Shown here: in pieces, positions 10,877-22,731 of the stretch
How positions within the stretch are numbered: position 1 is the stretch's first letter
How the letters are laid out: each line of letters begins with the position of its first letter
Assembly (NCBI GenBank): GCA_031472005.1
Contig: PZJY01000008.1
Coordinates: 2,046,001-2,110,000, forward strand
Length of the DNA: 64,000 nucleotides
Direction: 5' to 3'
From: Tetracladium setigerum
Taxonomy: Eukaryota; Ascomycota; Leotiomycetes; Helotiales
The notes under the pieces: generated by a model
Told to the model about the DNA's origin: nothing
The model's input: the letters and a program-made list of their open reading frames with translations, nothing else
The model's database searches: none
Made by a program: the position numbers and the translations under genes

Positions 10877-13390
10877 TTAATGTCCAACAGTCTCCTCCTC
10901 GGCCCATCCATTCAATCCATGACCACCGTGCATTCCTCCCATGCCCCCATCCATTCCATATCCACTACCAAACACATTTCCATTCCCCAATCCACCCGAG
11001 AATGAGTTCTGATATTGGTGACCTCGACGACCACCCTGTTGCTCCAATCCGTTGTGACCGTTTGATCCATCGTTCTGTTGAGCGAAGTGTGGCAAGGAAA
11101 CCGCACGGTTGTGTTGACCACGTGCGTTGCTTGGGGCGAGAAGGCCGTTCAAGGTTGGGGCGTTGGAGCTGCCATTTTGATAACCGTTGAGACCACCACT
11201 GATGCTGGCGGATTGTTGGTGACCGAGGTGACCTTGTTGCGGGATATCGAGGGCGTCAAGGCCTGGAGAAGACGATGTGCCGTAAAGAGCAGCTTGTTGA
11301 GCAGCGAGAACTTGTTGCTGTTGCTGCTGGAGTTGAGCGACCGAGAAGGGATCAAGTTGTTGCTGCTGTTGAGCGTGGGCTTGCTGGGAGACTTGGTTGA
11401 GGTACATCGTCAATGGGTTGTTGCTACCAGCATTGAGAATAGTGGAAGGGGTCTGAGCCTGTTGTTGTTGCGGTTGGAATTGGACATTTGTACCGTTGGC
11501 AGAACCAGGTGCTTGGGAGGTAGTTGGGCTTGAACCATTTTGAGATGGTTGAAGACCGCCTGATGGAGGTGGAGAAACACCATCACCTCGTGGAGATTGA
11601 GCTGTTGGTTGGGCTTGACGTGGAGGGTTTCCACATCGATCCTTGCCAAAGTTGACCTTGAATCTCCTGTAATCCTCCTTACCTCTGACAGCCTCAATCG
11701 CCTTGATAGCGTTGGCAATGTTGGTGAAGTTGACAAATGCACAGCTCTTCTCTCGAAGAGTGTTCACGAGTTCAATCTCGCCATATTCAGAGAAGTCCTG
11801 TCTCAAGCGCTCCTCGGTGAAGGATTCGTCCAAATTTCCAATATAGACGTTACGAGAAGCACCTCCGCTAACAGCCAAAGCAATGGCAGCTGGTAGAGCA
11901 CCCGAATGCTTTCCCCATCCAATCTTCAACCTCCTGTTGTGAATCATCAATCCTTGCAAGTTGCTCAGAGCATAGAAAGAAGCCGCCGAAGTGGGATCAA
12001 TAAAGGTGACGAAGCAGATGTGCTTGTCGGGTATATATCGAATGTGGTGTAAAAGACCACCTCTGACAACATTGCAAATCTCTTCGATTGTGGTTTCTGG
12101 GTGGATGTTGCCCAAGTAGACAGTTCGGTTGCCGAGGTTGTTGATTCCTCCAGCAGAAGTAGCAACGGCAGCAGCAGCTACGGATTGCTGGGCCAAAGCA
12201 TTGGAGATGAGATCACGATCAGCTCCATTGAGAACGTGGGAATACCCTGGAGCAATACCAAGATATTGAGCAGCGTTCTGTTGTTGCGTCTTTGAAACAT
12301 AGGCGCATCGATCCTTGCCGTAGTACACACGGCGGGGAGATTGCCATTTCGCTTCTTGCGGAAGTTGTGCAACCGCCTTGATGGCATTTCCGATCGAAAG
12401 GAAATGAACAAAGCCGATAGACTTCTCACGAACAATCTTGACAGTGTCAATTGGACCGAATTTACTCAAATCCTCTTTCAACTCCTCCTCGGTCACGGTC
12501 TCCTCCAAATTGCCCAAGTAGACGTTTCGGGAAGCTCCTGATTGTTGCACAGCCAAAGCAACAGAGGTTGGCACCTGAGATGGCTTGCCCCATCCGACCT
12601 TGATATCCTGGCCTCTGATAGCAAGCTTCTTCAAGATTGCATCAGAGTGGAAATGAGTGGCAGAGCTTCCATCCAAGAAGGAGATGAAAGCACAGTTCTT
12701 GTCTGGCAAAAGCCTGACTGACTCAATTTGGCCACTTCGCACATGGCCCAGAATCTCCTCCGCAGATGTCTCGGGAGGGATGTTTCCCAAGTAGACGGTT
12801 CTGCTTGTTCCCGAAACCACTCCTGAAGCCATTTGAACAGGGGATGATGGCTGGATTTGCAGCTGTTGCATTTGGCTATTTATGGTAGCGAAACCGTTGG
12901 TTGGAGATTGCTGAGTGTAGAATTGGGGAGCGCCATAGGTCGAGGGCGAGACCAATGTTTGGTACAATTGAGGAGACATCTGCTGAACGGGGCTGCTGAG
13001 ACCCTGCTGTTGCTGGTTCAAGTTTTGTTGTTGGAACGCATAGTTTTGGAACTGTGGACTGAAAGCAGCAGGAGAGCCAGGTTGGAAAGGTGAGCCAAGA
13101 AGAAGTTGAGATGGAAGCAGAGGAGTGAATTGCATGTCGAAAGCAGTTCCTGGAGTTGCCATGTCATTCTGCTGTTGATGAGGTTGGCTCATGGGTTGCG
13201 TGTTGATGGAAGGAATGTTCGCTCGACTGCGAGGGTGCCTCTCGCCGTAGCCCATGGAGAACTGATTCGAGGAGTATGCACCGTGGGAGAATCCAGTGTC
13301 GCTGTTTGAGGGCTTCGAGGCGTGGCCGAATCGACTACCGTTTGGTGCAGAACCGTTTTGGCCGTTCGAAGTTGCTTGAGTATCCTGCAT
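10877..13390 (-). CDS. four-RRM RNA-binding protein, Mrn1/Nrd1-like
   Basis: RNA-binding protein resembling budding yeast Mrn1 and fission yeast Nrd1, which bind mRNAs and affect differentiation and stress responses. Single exon of 837 aa. The first in-frame ATG is at 13390; the frame is open further upstream but contains no earlier ATG. After a low-complexity Q/S/P-rich N-terminus come four RRMs at about 200-270, 288-365, 420-495 and 513-585. Their RNP2 motifs are TVYLGNI, NVYLGNL, TVYLGNI and NVYIGNL. RRMs 1 and 3 end in a KVGWGK/KIGWGK motif and RRMs 2 and 4 end in YGKDRC/FGKDRC, so the protein looks like a duplicated RRM pair. A Q/N/G-rich C-terminus (about 600-837) is probably disordered. 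Confidence 0.92.
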   Translation of the reverse strand: MQDTQATSNGQNGSAPNGSRFGHASKPSNSDTGFSHGAYSSNQFSMGYGERHPRSRANIPSINTQPMSQPHQQQNDMATPGTAFDMQFTPLLPSQLLLGSPFQPGSPAAFSPQFQNYAFQQQNLNQQQQGLSSPVQQMSPQLYQTLVSPSTYGAPQFYTQQSPTNGFATINSQMQQLQIQPSSPVQMASGVVSGTSRTVYLGNIPPETSAEEILGHVRSGQIESVRLLPDKNCAFISFLDGSSATHFHSDAILKKLAIRGQDIKVGWGKPSQVPTSVALAVQQSGASRNVYLGNLEETVTEEELKEDLSKFGPIDTVKIVREKSIGFVHFLSIGNAIKAVAQLPQEAKWQSPRRVYYGKDRCAYVSKTQQQNAAQYLGIAPGYSHVLNGADRDLISNALAQQSVAAAAVATSAGGINNLGNRTVYLGNIHPETTIEEICNVVRGGLLHHIRYIPDKHICFVTFIDPTSAASFYALSNLQGLMIHNRRLKIGWGKHSGALPAAIALAVSGGASRNVYIGNLDESFTEERLRQDFSEYGEIELVNTLREKSCAFVNFTNIANAIKAIEAVRGKEDYRRFKVNFGKDRCGNPPRQAQPTAQSPRGDGVSPPPSGGLQPSQNGSSPTTSQAPGSANGTNVQFQPQQQQAQTPSTILNAGSNNPLTMYLNQVSQQAHAQQQQQLDPFSVAQLQQQQQQVLAAQQAALYGTSSSPGLDALDIPQQGHLGHQQSASISGGLNGYQNGSSNAPTLNGLLAPSNARGQHNRAVSLPHFAQQNDGSNGHNGLEQQGGRRGHQYQNSFSGGLGNGNVFGSGYGMDGGMGGMHGGHGLNGWAEEETVGH

Positions 13391-15688
13391 CCCGAGGAGA
13401 TGAGGTTGCAGGACAAAGCTGTCCCGCGTGAGTGGTGATAATACCGCCGTTTTGAAGGATAAGAGTGCCAAAAACGGCACAAAGGAGTTGGTGGTAGTGT
13501 GATGAAAAGATCAACCAATTGACAAAGGCTGATGGCTGCGGTGTTCGAGGCTATCGAAACTCGAATGAAGGAGCGAAGGATATTATGCCGTTCGCGGTGA
13601 TTCGAAGGTAATTGTTGGTAGTAAGGATATTATTCGAAGCAGATCCAATCTTTGTATGTGATTCAACCGTTTGGTATTGTGTACAGATGGTTCGATGGTC
13701 GAAGGTATTTTTGTTAAGATGCCGTTCGTTCCCAGGGGCTCAGTATTCAAAATCTGCTCTTTTTTTTCCCTTTCGAGTGGCAATCGAGAATAGATTCGAA
13801 GATATAGATAGGTCGGTGGCTGCTGGGGAGCTTGATCGAAGAGGGATGATTGGTAGTAGATGGGAGGTGAATAGAAGCTCGCAAATTAAGATGGAAGAAT
13901 GAATAATAAATAGAGTAAAGCTATTAATGAACGAGAGTGGTCTCTGAGCCCTGTAAAAGAGGACCCAAGAGACTTGAAGTGGGAGGGCAATGGAATGCAA
14001 AAAAAGAAGATGTTGGAGAGATGAAGATGTACGAGGAAGAGGAAGAGGAGGAAGATGAAGGGTAAGAAGGAGAAGAAGGTCGTTGGCGAGAGTCGAGGCA
14101 GGTCAGTTGGAAAAAGATTGGATTCATTACCGTCGAAGGAGCACCCTTCCAAAACGGGATCGACCTCATTTCCTGAGGCTCGCCTAACGCCAATGGGGAT
14201 AGTGACCACCCAGGGGTAAGTGCTGTAGTCTGCCGTAGGGGTAGTAGCCCAGGGGAAGCAGCCTATCAGGGGGTGAAGCCGAGGTGGGAGACTTCAATGA
14301 TGTCTGGAGTGAGAGTTTCGCTGGAAGTTTATATCCTCGTTTATTCATGATGTATTCGAGTAATGTGAATAGCTTCAAGTATTCTGTGTAGAACAGTGTT
14401 ATTGGGCGGGTGCTGGGCTGCAACTGGACAATGTAAACAAACAACCGAACAAACAAACAGAAGACGCCCTTTGTCACGCCTCATGGCGCAAAGAGAGAGA
14501 GTGAGAAAAAGGGGGAAGGGCAAGGGCAAGGCTAACTAACACTGACACTACTGACCCAATAATCTGATATTACTGACTGTGCTCGCACGGTGCGCACCAC
14601 ACCATCGAGAGACACTATCTACTGTATCCATCATGATTATCATGATTTGACATCCATCCATGACCCCTTCGCCATCCATCCCTCCCCTTCTCTATCCCAG
14701 TCAGTCTCCCAGAAATCATCAGCCTCGTCCCCCCATCCTCGTCAATGTTTCAGAAATCGCGATGTCTTCAACCCGAAACAGCCTCGCCACTCTACAAAGT
14801 GGAGAGCTTTTTATCTGAAGTCTTGTCTCTCTGTGTTTGGGACTGCCTGTGCAAGCGAAGTCCGGAGAATCAACAACAACAAGCATCAAGCATCAACAAA
14901 CTCTGCAAAGCAGAACTTTCAACACTAGAAATACCTAGATGCATCTTTTTAAGCTGCAGAGCTCAGCGTCTATGGTCCCAAGCGCCAACGCGGTGCAACG
15001 CTGTACAGCGTCTTCAAAACACCCGCTAAAGTAAAATCTGTCTACATTAGTCGTGAGTGAGTGCAATGGTGTTTCGGGGGTACAGCAGTACAGTAGTGAG
15101 TGCATTTAACCTATCATTGTTGAAACACTATTTATTCTAAACCACCTACCTTAACCTATTTTGCATCAACGGTTCTTTGTTCACTGCACACATTCTCTTT
15201 TTTATCTCTTGCATGTTGGAGCTGACGAGTCGTCGATATCTGAAGTCACGTCCACTACTTGGCGACTTTAGAAACTGACAATGATGTTGGGAAGCATATG
15301 CATGAAGTTTCACATCAACTACTCTACCGTTCGTTCGTGGTTCACGACACCGCACTGTTCACGAGTGAGTCTAGCCCCTGGGGAGGAGAATTATGGAATG
15401 CTCAACCATGAATCCATGATCAATCAACATCAACCACTCGCCTGCGCTGTGAAGGTGGGCCAAGCCGGCAAGACGACCCTGCTCGGATCGTCCCATATCT
15501 CAGCATATCTCGGGAATCCTAAACAGCTAATCTTGCCCCGAAGAATAAAAGATCAATTGTAGTCTATCTGCAATAGTCGCATGGCTGTCCCCGATAACTC
15601 TGCTCCAAATCATAAAGTCTATCTTAAATCATCTCGCGTTTCCATCACTCATCACGAGCACTATTGTAGCACAGCTGTTGTCTATTAT
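13391..15688. other. intergenic, 5' leader of the RNA-binding protein gene
   Basis: About 2.3 kb. The part next to 13391 probably holds a long 5' leader, rich in short G/A tracts on the plus strand. The rest separates this gene from the 3' end of the tRNA synthetase gene. No convincing coding sequence or RNA gene seen. Confidence 0.55.
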
Positions 15689-17496
15689 CTATGGCTTGCA
15701 ACGTCCCATGAATCGAGGATACAGACAACACGTGCGAACGGAGTGTTGTTGGCACATCCATGCGATGAATCGTTCGAGACCGAGTCCGTAACCGCCGTGG
15801 GGCGAGGTACCATACCTATACTCATTAGCACATATCAAGTGCTGGAACTGCAGAAAACTTACTTTCGTTGCTCGGTATACCAATAGTACTCCTTTGGCGA
15901 GATGCCTTCTCTCTTGTATGCCTCCATCAACTCATCATAATCATCCATTCTCATACTACCACCAACAATCTCACCAACACCAGGCATCAACACATCCACA
16001 CTCTCGGTAACGCGACGGTCAGAGTCATCCTTCTTCATGTAGAAAGCCTTAATCTCGACTGGGAAGTGGGTGAGAAGGATAGGAAGGTTAATAATGTCGG
16101 TCATTCTTCGCTCAGCAGCCTCGGCGATATCATCTCCAAAAACATGAGGGTTGCCCTCTTCGTTGAGAATGGGTGGATCTTGAGCGTTGAGCCAGTCAAT
16201 GGCATCGGCGTACTTCATACGCTTGAAAGGTCGGACGGGGGCCTTGAAGTTGGGGTTGAGCTCCTTGATGTAGCCAGCGATTTCCTTGTCCTCCAAAACT
16301 GTTTCAATCACGCGACTGATAATCTCCTCCAAGTGCGTGAGGAGGTCCTCAAAGTTAATGAAATCCAACTCGCCTTCCACGTGTGTGTACTCCGACAAAT
16401 GACGACGAGTGAGAGACTTCTCGGCACGGAACGACTTTTCGATGCAGTAAACGCTTCCCAGACTTGGAAGAGCAGTTTCGAGGTACAGTTGGGAGGATTG
16501 GGTGAGGTAGGCCTTCTCGTTGTAGTAGTCCAGTTCGAAGAGAGTAGCACCACCTTCGACTTGGGTTTGGACAAATGCTGGAGGACTGACTTTCGTCATC
16601 TTCATCTCCTTGTATGTCTTTGCAAATGCCCACTCAACTGCGGATCGAACCTTCATGACCGAAGCAGCTGTGTCTCCTCGCAGCACCAAGTGACGGTTGT
16701 CCAACATGGATGATTCCCACTGATCTTGTTGAGCAGAGACCTTGTTAGTGATGGCATCTGCGTCTGATGGACTGCGACCAAGGACCTCGTAGTAATCGAC
16801 CTGCAATTCCCTATCATCTGGTGCTTGTTGGCCCTGGGGGACCTTCTTCATCTCACCGTAGAGGGTGAGGGATGTGCCTTGGGCGAAGGTGATTGCATCG
16901 TAGGTTTTCGTGAGCTCTCCAGCCACGAGAACACATTGCAGGTGGCCATATCCATCAATCAGGGTTATAAAGGTTGCTTGCTTCTGTTGTCGCAATCTGT
17001 GAATGCGGCCAGAAACCTTGACTCGTGTGCCCTTGACCTCTCCCTCTCCCAATGCCACTGTCTTATCGCCAATTGTGATCTTGACCGCTGCTGGCAGACT
17101 CTCATCCTGCTTGAGAATGATCTTCTTGGCCTCCTCGAAGGTTCGCAGACGTGCCTTTTCCTTCTCTTCCTCCGCGGCGGATGCTTGCTGCTGCTTCAGC
17201 ACCTTCTTCTTGTGCGCATCCAGGGCTCCCTGTGCCTTCTTGACAGCGCTCTTCGCCGGCTCCTTCCAGACCAATCGCTCTGCTGGATCGCCGTCTGCAC
17301 TGACTGCGCCGGTAGTTGAAGCGCGGGATTGGTATGATTTGCCTTCGGCGCCATTCTTCTGAATGAAGGCGTAGGCCAGCGTCTTGTAGGGCTTCGCTTC
17401 TGTGCCCTCGGTGGACTCCTCGTCAATTCCTACGTCGGTGTCGACATAGATAATTTCCTGCTTAACTCGCTCTGCGAGATCTTGGACTGCAGCCAT
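15689..17496 (-). CDS. DED81: asparaginyl-tRNA synthetase, cytosolic
   Basis: Class IIb aminoacyl-tRNA synthetase that charges tRNA-Asn with asparagine in the cytosol. Two exons, 17496-15863 and 15815-15689, with a 47-nt intron that splits a lysine codon; 586 aa. An N-terminal fungal extension with a charged helix (about 95-130) precedes the anticodon-binding OB fold (VKVSGRIHRLRQQKQATFITL, about 150-250) and the class II catalytic core. The core shows motif 2 (FRAEKSLTRRHLSEYTHVE) and, in the short last exon, motif 3 (GLGLERF) with the family ending LYPRF. The start is the only ATG compatible with the family. It is transcribed divergently from DNA ligase I. Confidence 0.95.
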
Positions 17497-18118
17497 GTTG
17501 TCGCGTGCGTGTTTTCCCGATCGGTGGTGGTGGTGGTGAGTTTTGGGGGGTTTCGGTTTGGAGATTCTGATGGTCAATTGTGGTGATGGCGGGGTACTTC
17601 TACACTTTTTGTTTAGATGCCACTTCTCGACTCACCGCTGACTCACTGCAAGATTGTCCGGGCCCTCAAACGAACTCGAAACATTCCGCGTACCAAGGCG
17701 CTAAAATAGAATGTGCCTTGGCAGCCTTGGCCATTTACACGAGTTGACGCGACCTACGACAGGAACACGCGACGGGCAACTCCAACTCCAAGATTTGGCA
17801 ACAGCGACGGCTTTTCCCATCCTCACAACATCCAAACGCCACATTCAAAACCTTTCCCCAAATCGCGAACGTCGATATATCTAATTCGAATTCCAGTCGA
17901 CTGCCACCAGCCGATCCTGCCTAATTTCTTCCAGGCAGTCACGTTCTCTGCCTAAACTCGAGCTCCCTCAACACGAGCTTCCGCACCCAAACCACAGCTC
18001 GCTCCATATATAAATCACTACCAGTTCCCCCAACTCCACCATCGCGGTGGCTTCTCGACGTCTTTATACCACAGCTGTGACAGTCGGACGCATTAAATTG
18101 TTTGGTACTGTCGCAACT
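17497..18118. promoter_or_regulatory. shared divergent promoter of AsnRS and DNA ligase I, with WCGCGA elements
   Basis: 622 nt separate the two divergent start codons. Three WCGCGA sequences lie here: ACGCGA at 17747-17752, ACGCGA at 17767-17772 (exactly 20 nt apart, same orientation) and TCGCGA at 17863-17868. These resemble the Mbp1/Swi6 (MBF) cell-cycle element ACGCGT, which drives G1/S expression of DNA replication genes including ligase in yeasts. Function here is inferred from motif, spacing and neighbour. Confidence 0.5.
18014..18118 (+). other. possible non-AUG mitochondrial presequence of DNA ligase I
   Basis: The ligase frame is open for 35 codons upstream of its first ATG, back to a TAA at 18011-18013, with no ATG. 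The translation contains ASRRLYTTAVTVGRIKLFGT. It has three Arg, one Lys and no Asp or Glu, as in mitochondrial targeting peptides. A near-cognate ATC at 18041 sits in a strong context (ccaccATCG), and a GTG follows at 18047. In budding yeast, CDC9 makes a mitochondrial form from an upstream start. Initiation here is unproven; a spliced upstream ATG exon is the alternative. Confidence 0.4.
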
Positions 18119-21042
18119 ATGCCTCCCAGCGGTGGTCAGGCAACGTTAAAGTATGTGAAGGATTCTCAAACCACCTTAGGGTGCGTTTTCTTGCTGTCAA
18201 TTGGAAGCGCATGTCTAATCTGGTGGTGCAATAGCTCCTTTTTCAAGAAGCCGAATGGAAGCTCCGCTAATGCTGCCCCTCCCAAGCAATCAAAGCTTGC
18301 CTTTTCTAATAAATCAAACCCCAATAATGCAGTTACAAGTTCGAGATCGCATGCAGACGAGGAGGATGTGGAGATGAAGGAGGAGGTCAAAAAGGAGGAA
18401 GATGAAGAAGATGAAGAAGACGATGTGACGCCAACGGTGAAAAAGGAGGTTGCTCATACTAAACAGAACTCAAAATTGGGGAAAGGTGTGATATCTTGGT
18501 AAAGATACTGTTGCATAAGCTTACTTTGTGTTTGCAGATTCCAAAAAGCGTTCGAGATCACCAGTAATCAAGGATGAGGAGAAACAATCAGTCAAGTCCG
18601 AGGAGGAGGACGTCGAGATGATCAACAGCGACGACGAACCAGTTGTCAAAAAGCCAAGGAGAGGACGACCTAAAGTTGTAGAGGAAGAAGAAGAGGACGA
18701 CGAGGATGTGAAGCCCGCTGTGAACAAATCGAAATCAAAATCAAAATCCCAAGCTCCTTCCAAAACGGCCAAGAAAGAGGAGGAGGAGGTCAAGCCGTCG
18801 AAACGAAGAGGATCAAGTGCATCAGCATCTGTGTCAGAAGTTGGTTCAGTTGCCGAAGAGGACGATGACGTGAAGCCAGAGGTTGCAGCAAAAGCACGAG
18901 AGAAGATTCAAACTACACTAAAGTCAAAGAACAAAGATCCATTTCCAGATTGGAAAGCTGGGGAACCAGTGCCTTATGCTGCTTTGTGCACGACATTCTC
19001 TCTGATCGAAATGACCTCGAAGCGACTCATCATTACTGAACATTGCGCTCTGTTCCTTCGACAAGTCATTCGTTTGACTCCTGATGATCTATTATCAACT
19101 GTTCTTCTCATGGTTAATAAGCTCGCGGCCGATTACGCTGGTATTGAGTTGGGAATTGGAGAGTCTCTCATCATGAAGGCTATCGGCGAGAGTACAGGAC
19201 GTACTCTTCAAATCATCAAGGCGGATCAACAGAAGATTGGTGATCTTGGATTGGTGGCAGTTCAGAGCAGAGGAAAGCAGCCAACCATGTTTAAGCCCAA
19301 GCCGTTGACAATCCGTGGAGTTCACAAAGGATTGATGGATATTGCTACAATTAGTGGCAACGGAGCTCAGGGCCGAAAAGTCGACGGTATCAAGAAACTG
19401 CTTTCAGCTGCGGATGGAAGTGGTGGTAAGATTGATATCACCAAGGACAAAGGAGGGCCTAGTGAAGCCAAATTCATTGTGAGATTTCTGGAAGGCAAGC
19501 TTCGTCTTGGTTTGGCTGAACAGACCGTTCTTGTTGCGTTGGCGCAAGCCATGGTCTGTCATGAAGTTGAGAAGAAGGGGACCGGGAAAGTTCCTAGTAC
19601 AGATCAATTGGCCAAGGGCGAGGCAATGTTGAAGCAAGTCTTCAGGTAATTTTGTCCTCCAATTTTCTCAGGCCAAACTAACTTGTCCAGCAATCTTCCA
19701 AGTTACGATGTCATCATTCCTGCCATGCTCAATCACGGAATCATGCAACTCAAAGAGAATTGCAAATTACAACCAGGTGTTCCGCTGAAACCTATGTTGG
19801 CCAAACCCACGAAAGCAATCACAGAAGTTCTCGATCGATTTGAGAACCAAACTTTCACGTGCGAATACAAGTACGATGGCGAGAGAGCTCAGATTCACTA
19901 CGTTGCAAAAGACTCACCCGTCCAATATCAAGGTGCAACACCAGCAGCCTTGAAGTCATCAGGTGGTGGCATTACAGCTATCTTTTCACGAAATTCCGAA
20001 GACCTGTCCAAGAAATATCCAGATATTCTATCGAGACTGAACACTTGGGTCAAGCCGGAGACCAAGAGCTTCGTCCTCGATTGCGAGACAGTAGGCTGGG
20101 ACATGAACGAAAAGAAAGTTCTACCTTTCCAACAACTCATGACGAGAAAGAAGAAAGATGTCAAGGAGGAGGATATCAAGGTCAAAGTTTGCGTCTTTGC
20201 CTTTGATCTGTTGTTTCTGAACGATGAGCCAGTTGTTGAGAAGTCACTTCGAGAGAGACGTGCGCTCCTTCACAGCGCTTTCACGCCAATTGAGGGGGAG
20301 TTTGGTTTTGCAACAAGTATGGACGGACAGGAGATTGAGGAGATCCAAACTTTCCTTGACGACTCTGTCAAGGCATCATGTGAAGGTTTGATGGTAAAGA
20401 TGTTGGATGGTACAGAGAGTGGTTACGAACCCAGCAAACGCAGTCGTAACTGGCTCAAGGTATGATTAATTCCCGTTTTCTCAGAACAAAGCTAACTTCA
20501 TTCAGATCAAAAAAGACTACCTTGCGGGCATCGGCGACTCCCTCGATCTTGTCGTCCTCGGCGCCTACTATGGCAAAGGGAAACGCACATCCGTCTACGG
20601 TGCTTTCCTCCTCGCCTGCTACAATACCAAGTCTGAATCCTATGAAACAGTCTGTAACATTGGTACCGGATTTTCCGAAGAAGTGCTCAGTCATCTCCAT
20701 TCCCAACTCAGCCAAATCACCATTGATCGTCCCAAACCATTTTATTCACACTCTTCCGGTAATCAGCATCAACCAGATGTCTGGTTCGAACCGAGATATG
20801 TGTGGGAGGTCAAGACAGCCGACTTGACGCTCAGTCCGAGGTATAAGGCAGGATGTAAGGAGGGTGTTGATCCTAGTGGTGAGAAGGGAATCAGTCTACG
20901 CTTTCCAAGATTTATCAAGGAGAGAGATGATAAGAAACCTGATATGGCGAGTTCAAGTAGGCAGGTGGCAGAAATGTATAGAAAGCAAGAGAGTGTGAGT
21001 AAGAGTAAGGGACCGGCGGTTGATGATGACTTCGAGTATTGA
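18119..21042 (+). CDS. CDC9: DNA ligase I (ATP-dependent, replicative)
   Basis: Seals Okazaki-fragment nicks and completes excision repair in the nucleus. Five exons: 18119-18150, 18235-18485, 18538-19645, 19691-20459 and 20506-21042, giving 898 aa. Intron 1 splits a PCNA-binding PIP box, which forms on splicing as QATLNSFF at residues 8-15. A long acidic/lysine-rich disordered region (about 50-260) carries KKPRRGRPK-type nuclear localisation signals. Then come the ligase N-terminal DNA-binding domain (about 270-470), the nucleotidyltransferase domain with EYKYDGERAQIH (adenylated lysine about Lys524) and the OB-fold domain ending in WFEPRYVWEVKTADLTLSP. Intron 2 uses a GTGTGA donor. The first ATG gives the nuclear form. 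Confidence 0.95.
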
Positions 21043-22731
21043 AATTGTGAGCTAGATTGTTTTCGGATGATGCTCATTGCTATCGGGTGGTTCATGTTAT
21101 TACTTGGTAGTGTACCGCGAATGGCTCACTGCTGTACTGCGAGCTGTGTATGGTTATGTGGAATACTCCCCTCGACAAAACGGAGAAGATTATTAGGGTG
21201 GAGTTGGTGGTTATAGGGGACATGAAAGGGATTCAAACTGGGAGGCAGATATCAATTGCTGGCTGTCGCATTTTCTACACACACACATCTTAGCCTTCTA
21301 CTAGCTAGAAATTTGCCTCGTCTTAGCTCTGAAGATAGGTACCGATGTAAGAAAAAGGAACCGCTACCTACTTCGCTCGAGAAAGATAGAAAGAAATCAA
21401 AGAAAGCAGTGCAAAGATTTTGTTGCTCCACATTGGTCCTTTCTCACTTCGTGATGCTGGCTCCCGAATATGTTATAGAAATTTTGAAGGTTTGAAATTT
21501 TTGTCGTCTTTTTTTCATTCATCGCGTCCTTGACTTCAAATTTAATCCAACACCCAACAATCCTAGATTACACTTTATCTACCTATCCATGTTACGAAAC
21601 AACAGAGGTAAGATATGGCCGCATATAGGCATCTCTGCGTGTAAATAAGTGTGTGTAGAGTACAGCGCGAGTAATCAGGTACGGCAGCAAATAAGCACAG
21701 TCCCTTTCACCTCGCACACAAGAAGTAGGTAACAAAGTAGGTACGTCAATCCTAGCCTTAAGAGACCTTAACTTCCTGAGCTAGGTAGGTAGATAGCTAC
21801 AGTATGTACCGAGCCATATGCGTATATGCCACTCGCCGTGAGTAAGGAGTTAGTGAGTGAGCGGTGTATGATATGAGCTGGCTTGACATATAATTCCTAG
21901 GTAGCTACAGGTGTAAGATTACATGGATGATTGCTTAGTTGGTATTGGTGTTACTTGACCTCGGAGGTTGCGCTCATTTAGCTAGCTGAAGGAGAAGAAG
22001 AAGTGGTAGCAGAAAGAGAAGGAGTAATCTGCTTCTAGCTTGAGGGATAGAATTGCAAGGACCACGAACTGTACTCCTAAGACAGGACATGTAGGTATGC
22101 ATTGGTTGTGTTGGAAACATTGACACAAACGACCGGGCGTGAAAGAGTAATCTGTTTCAACTTCTCTGGGTTTTAAGATGTATTGTACTGCACTGTACAG
22201 TAATATATAGCATGCCACAACAGCTATTGCCCTTGCACATCATAATGTTGTGTAGGCCATTCCATCCCAATATTTGACCTCGCTTGGGTGATCCACCTTA
22301 CACCACAGAGAAGGCACAGCCGCAATCCTTTTCGGTATCGAAAGCAATTGGTGGGTTGCGTTGGATTTCACAGGAGAGAGACAGTGATGAAGCTATTTCT
22401 GGATGGCTGGAGAGTAGGTAGGTAGTCGGTGGTGGATGACGAGAATGTGGAATACAGAATTCCTAGTCTTGCTCAATATTCTCGGTTTCCTTCGGGTCGG
22501 GCTGTAGGTGATGTGAGAGCTGTGGAAGTTATGGTGATATTTAAAAAGATTCGTAAAAAGCATGCACCTTTCCGTATTGAAGCTTGGCCTTGTGTTGGAT
22601 GTTATCGATTCCTTCGAGGCTCTATCATTTCACCGCCAGGCCAACCTCTTCCAACATTCCAGCATCATCCATCCCACCAATTCACTTGATCGTTTGAATT
22701 CCATCACATCACTTAGATTTCCGCAGCTCGA
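21043..22731. other. intergenic region between convergent genes
   Basis: About 1.7 kb between the 3' ends of DNA ligase and the Vma22-like gene. It holds several AGGTAG/CTAGGTAG tracts (about 21779-21795, 21897-21907, 22412-22423). No coding sequence that I can support. Confidence 0.55.

Noticed and set aside
17497..17577. In-frame, AUG-less basic extension upstream of AsnRS, containing five histidines
   Set aside because: Unlike the ligase case it is short, proline- and histidine-rich and begins at a TTG in ordinary context. Budding yeast has a separate mitochondrial AsnRS, so a second form is not needed to explain it.
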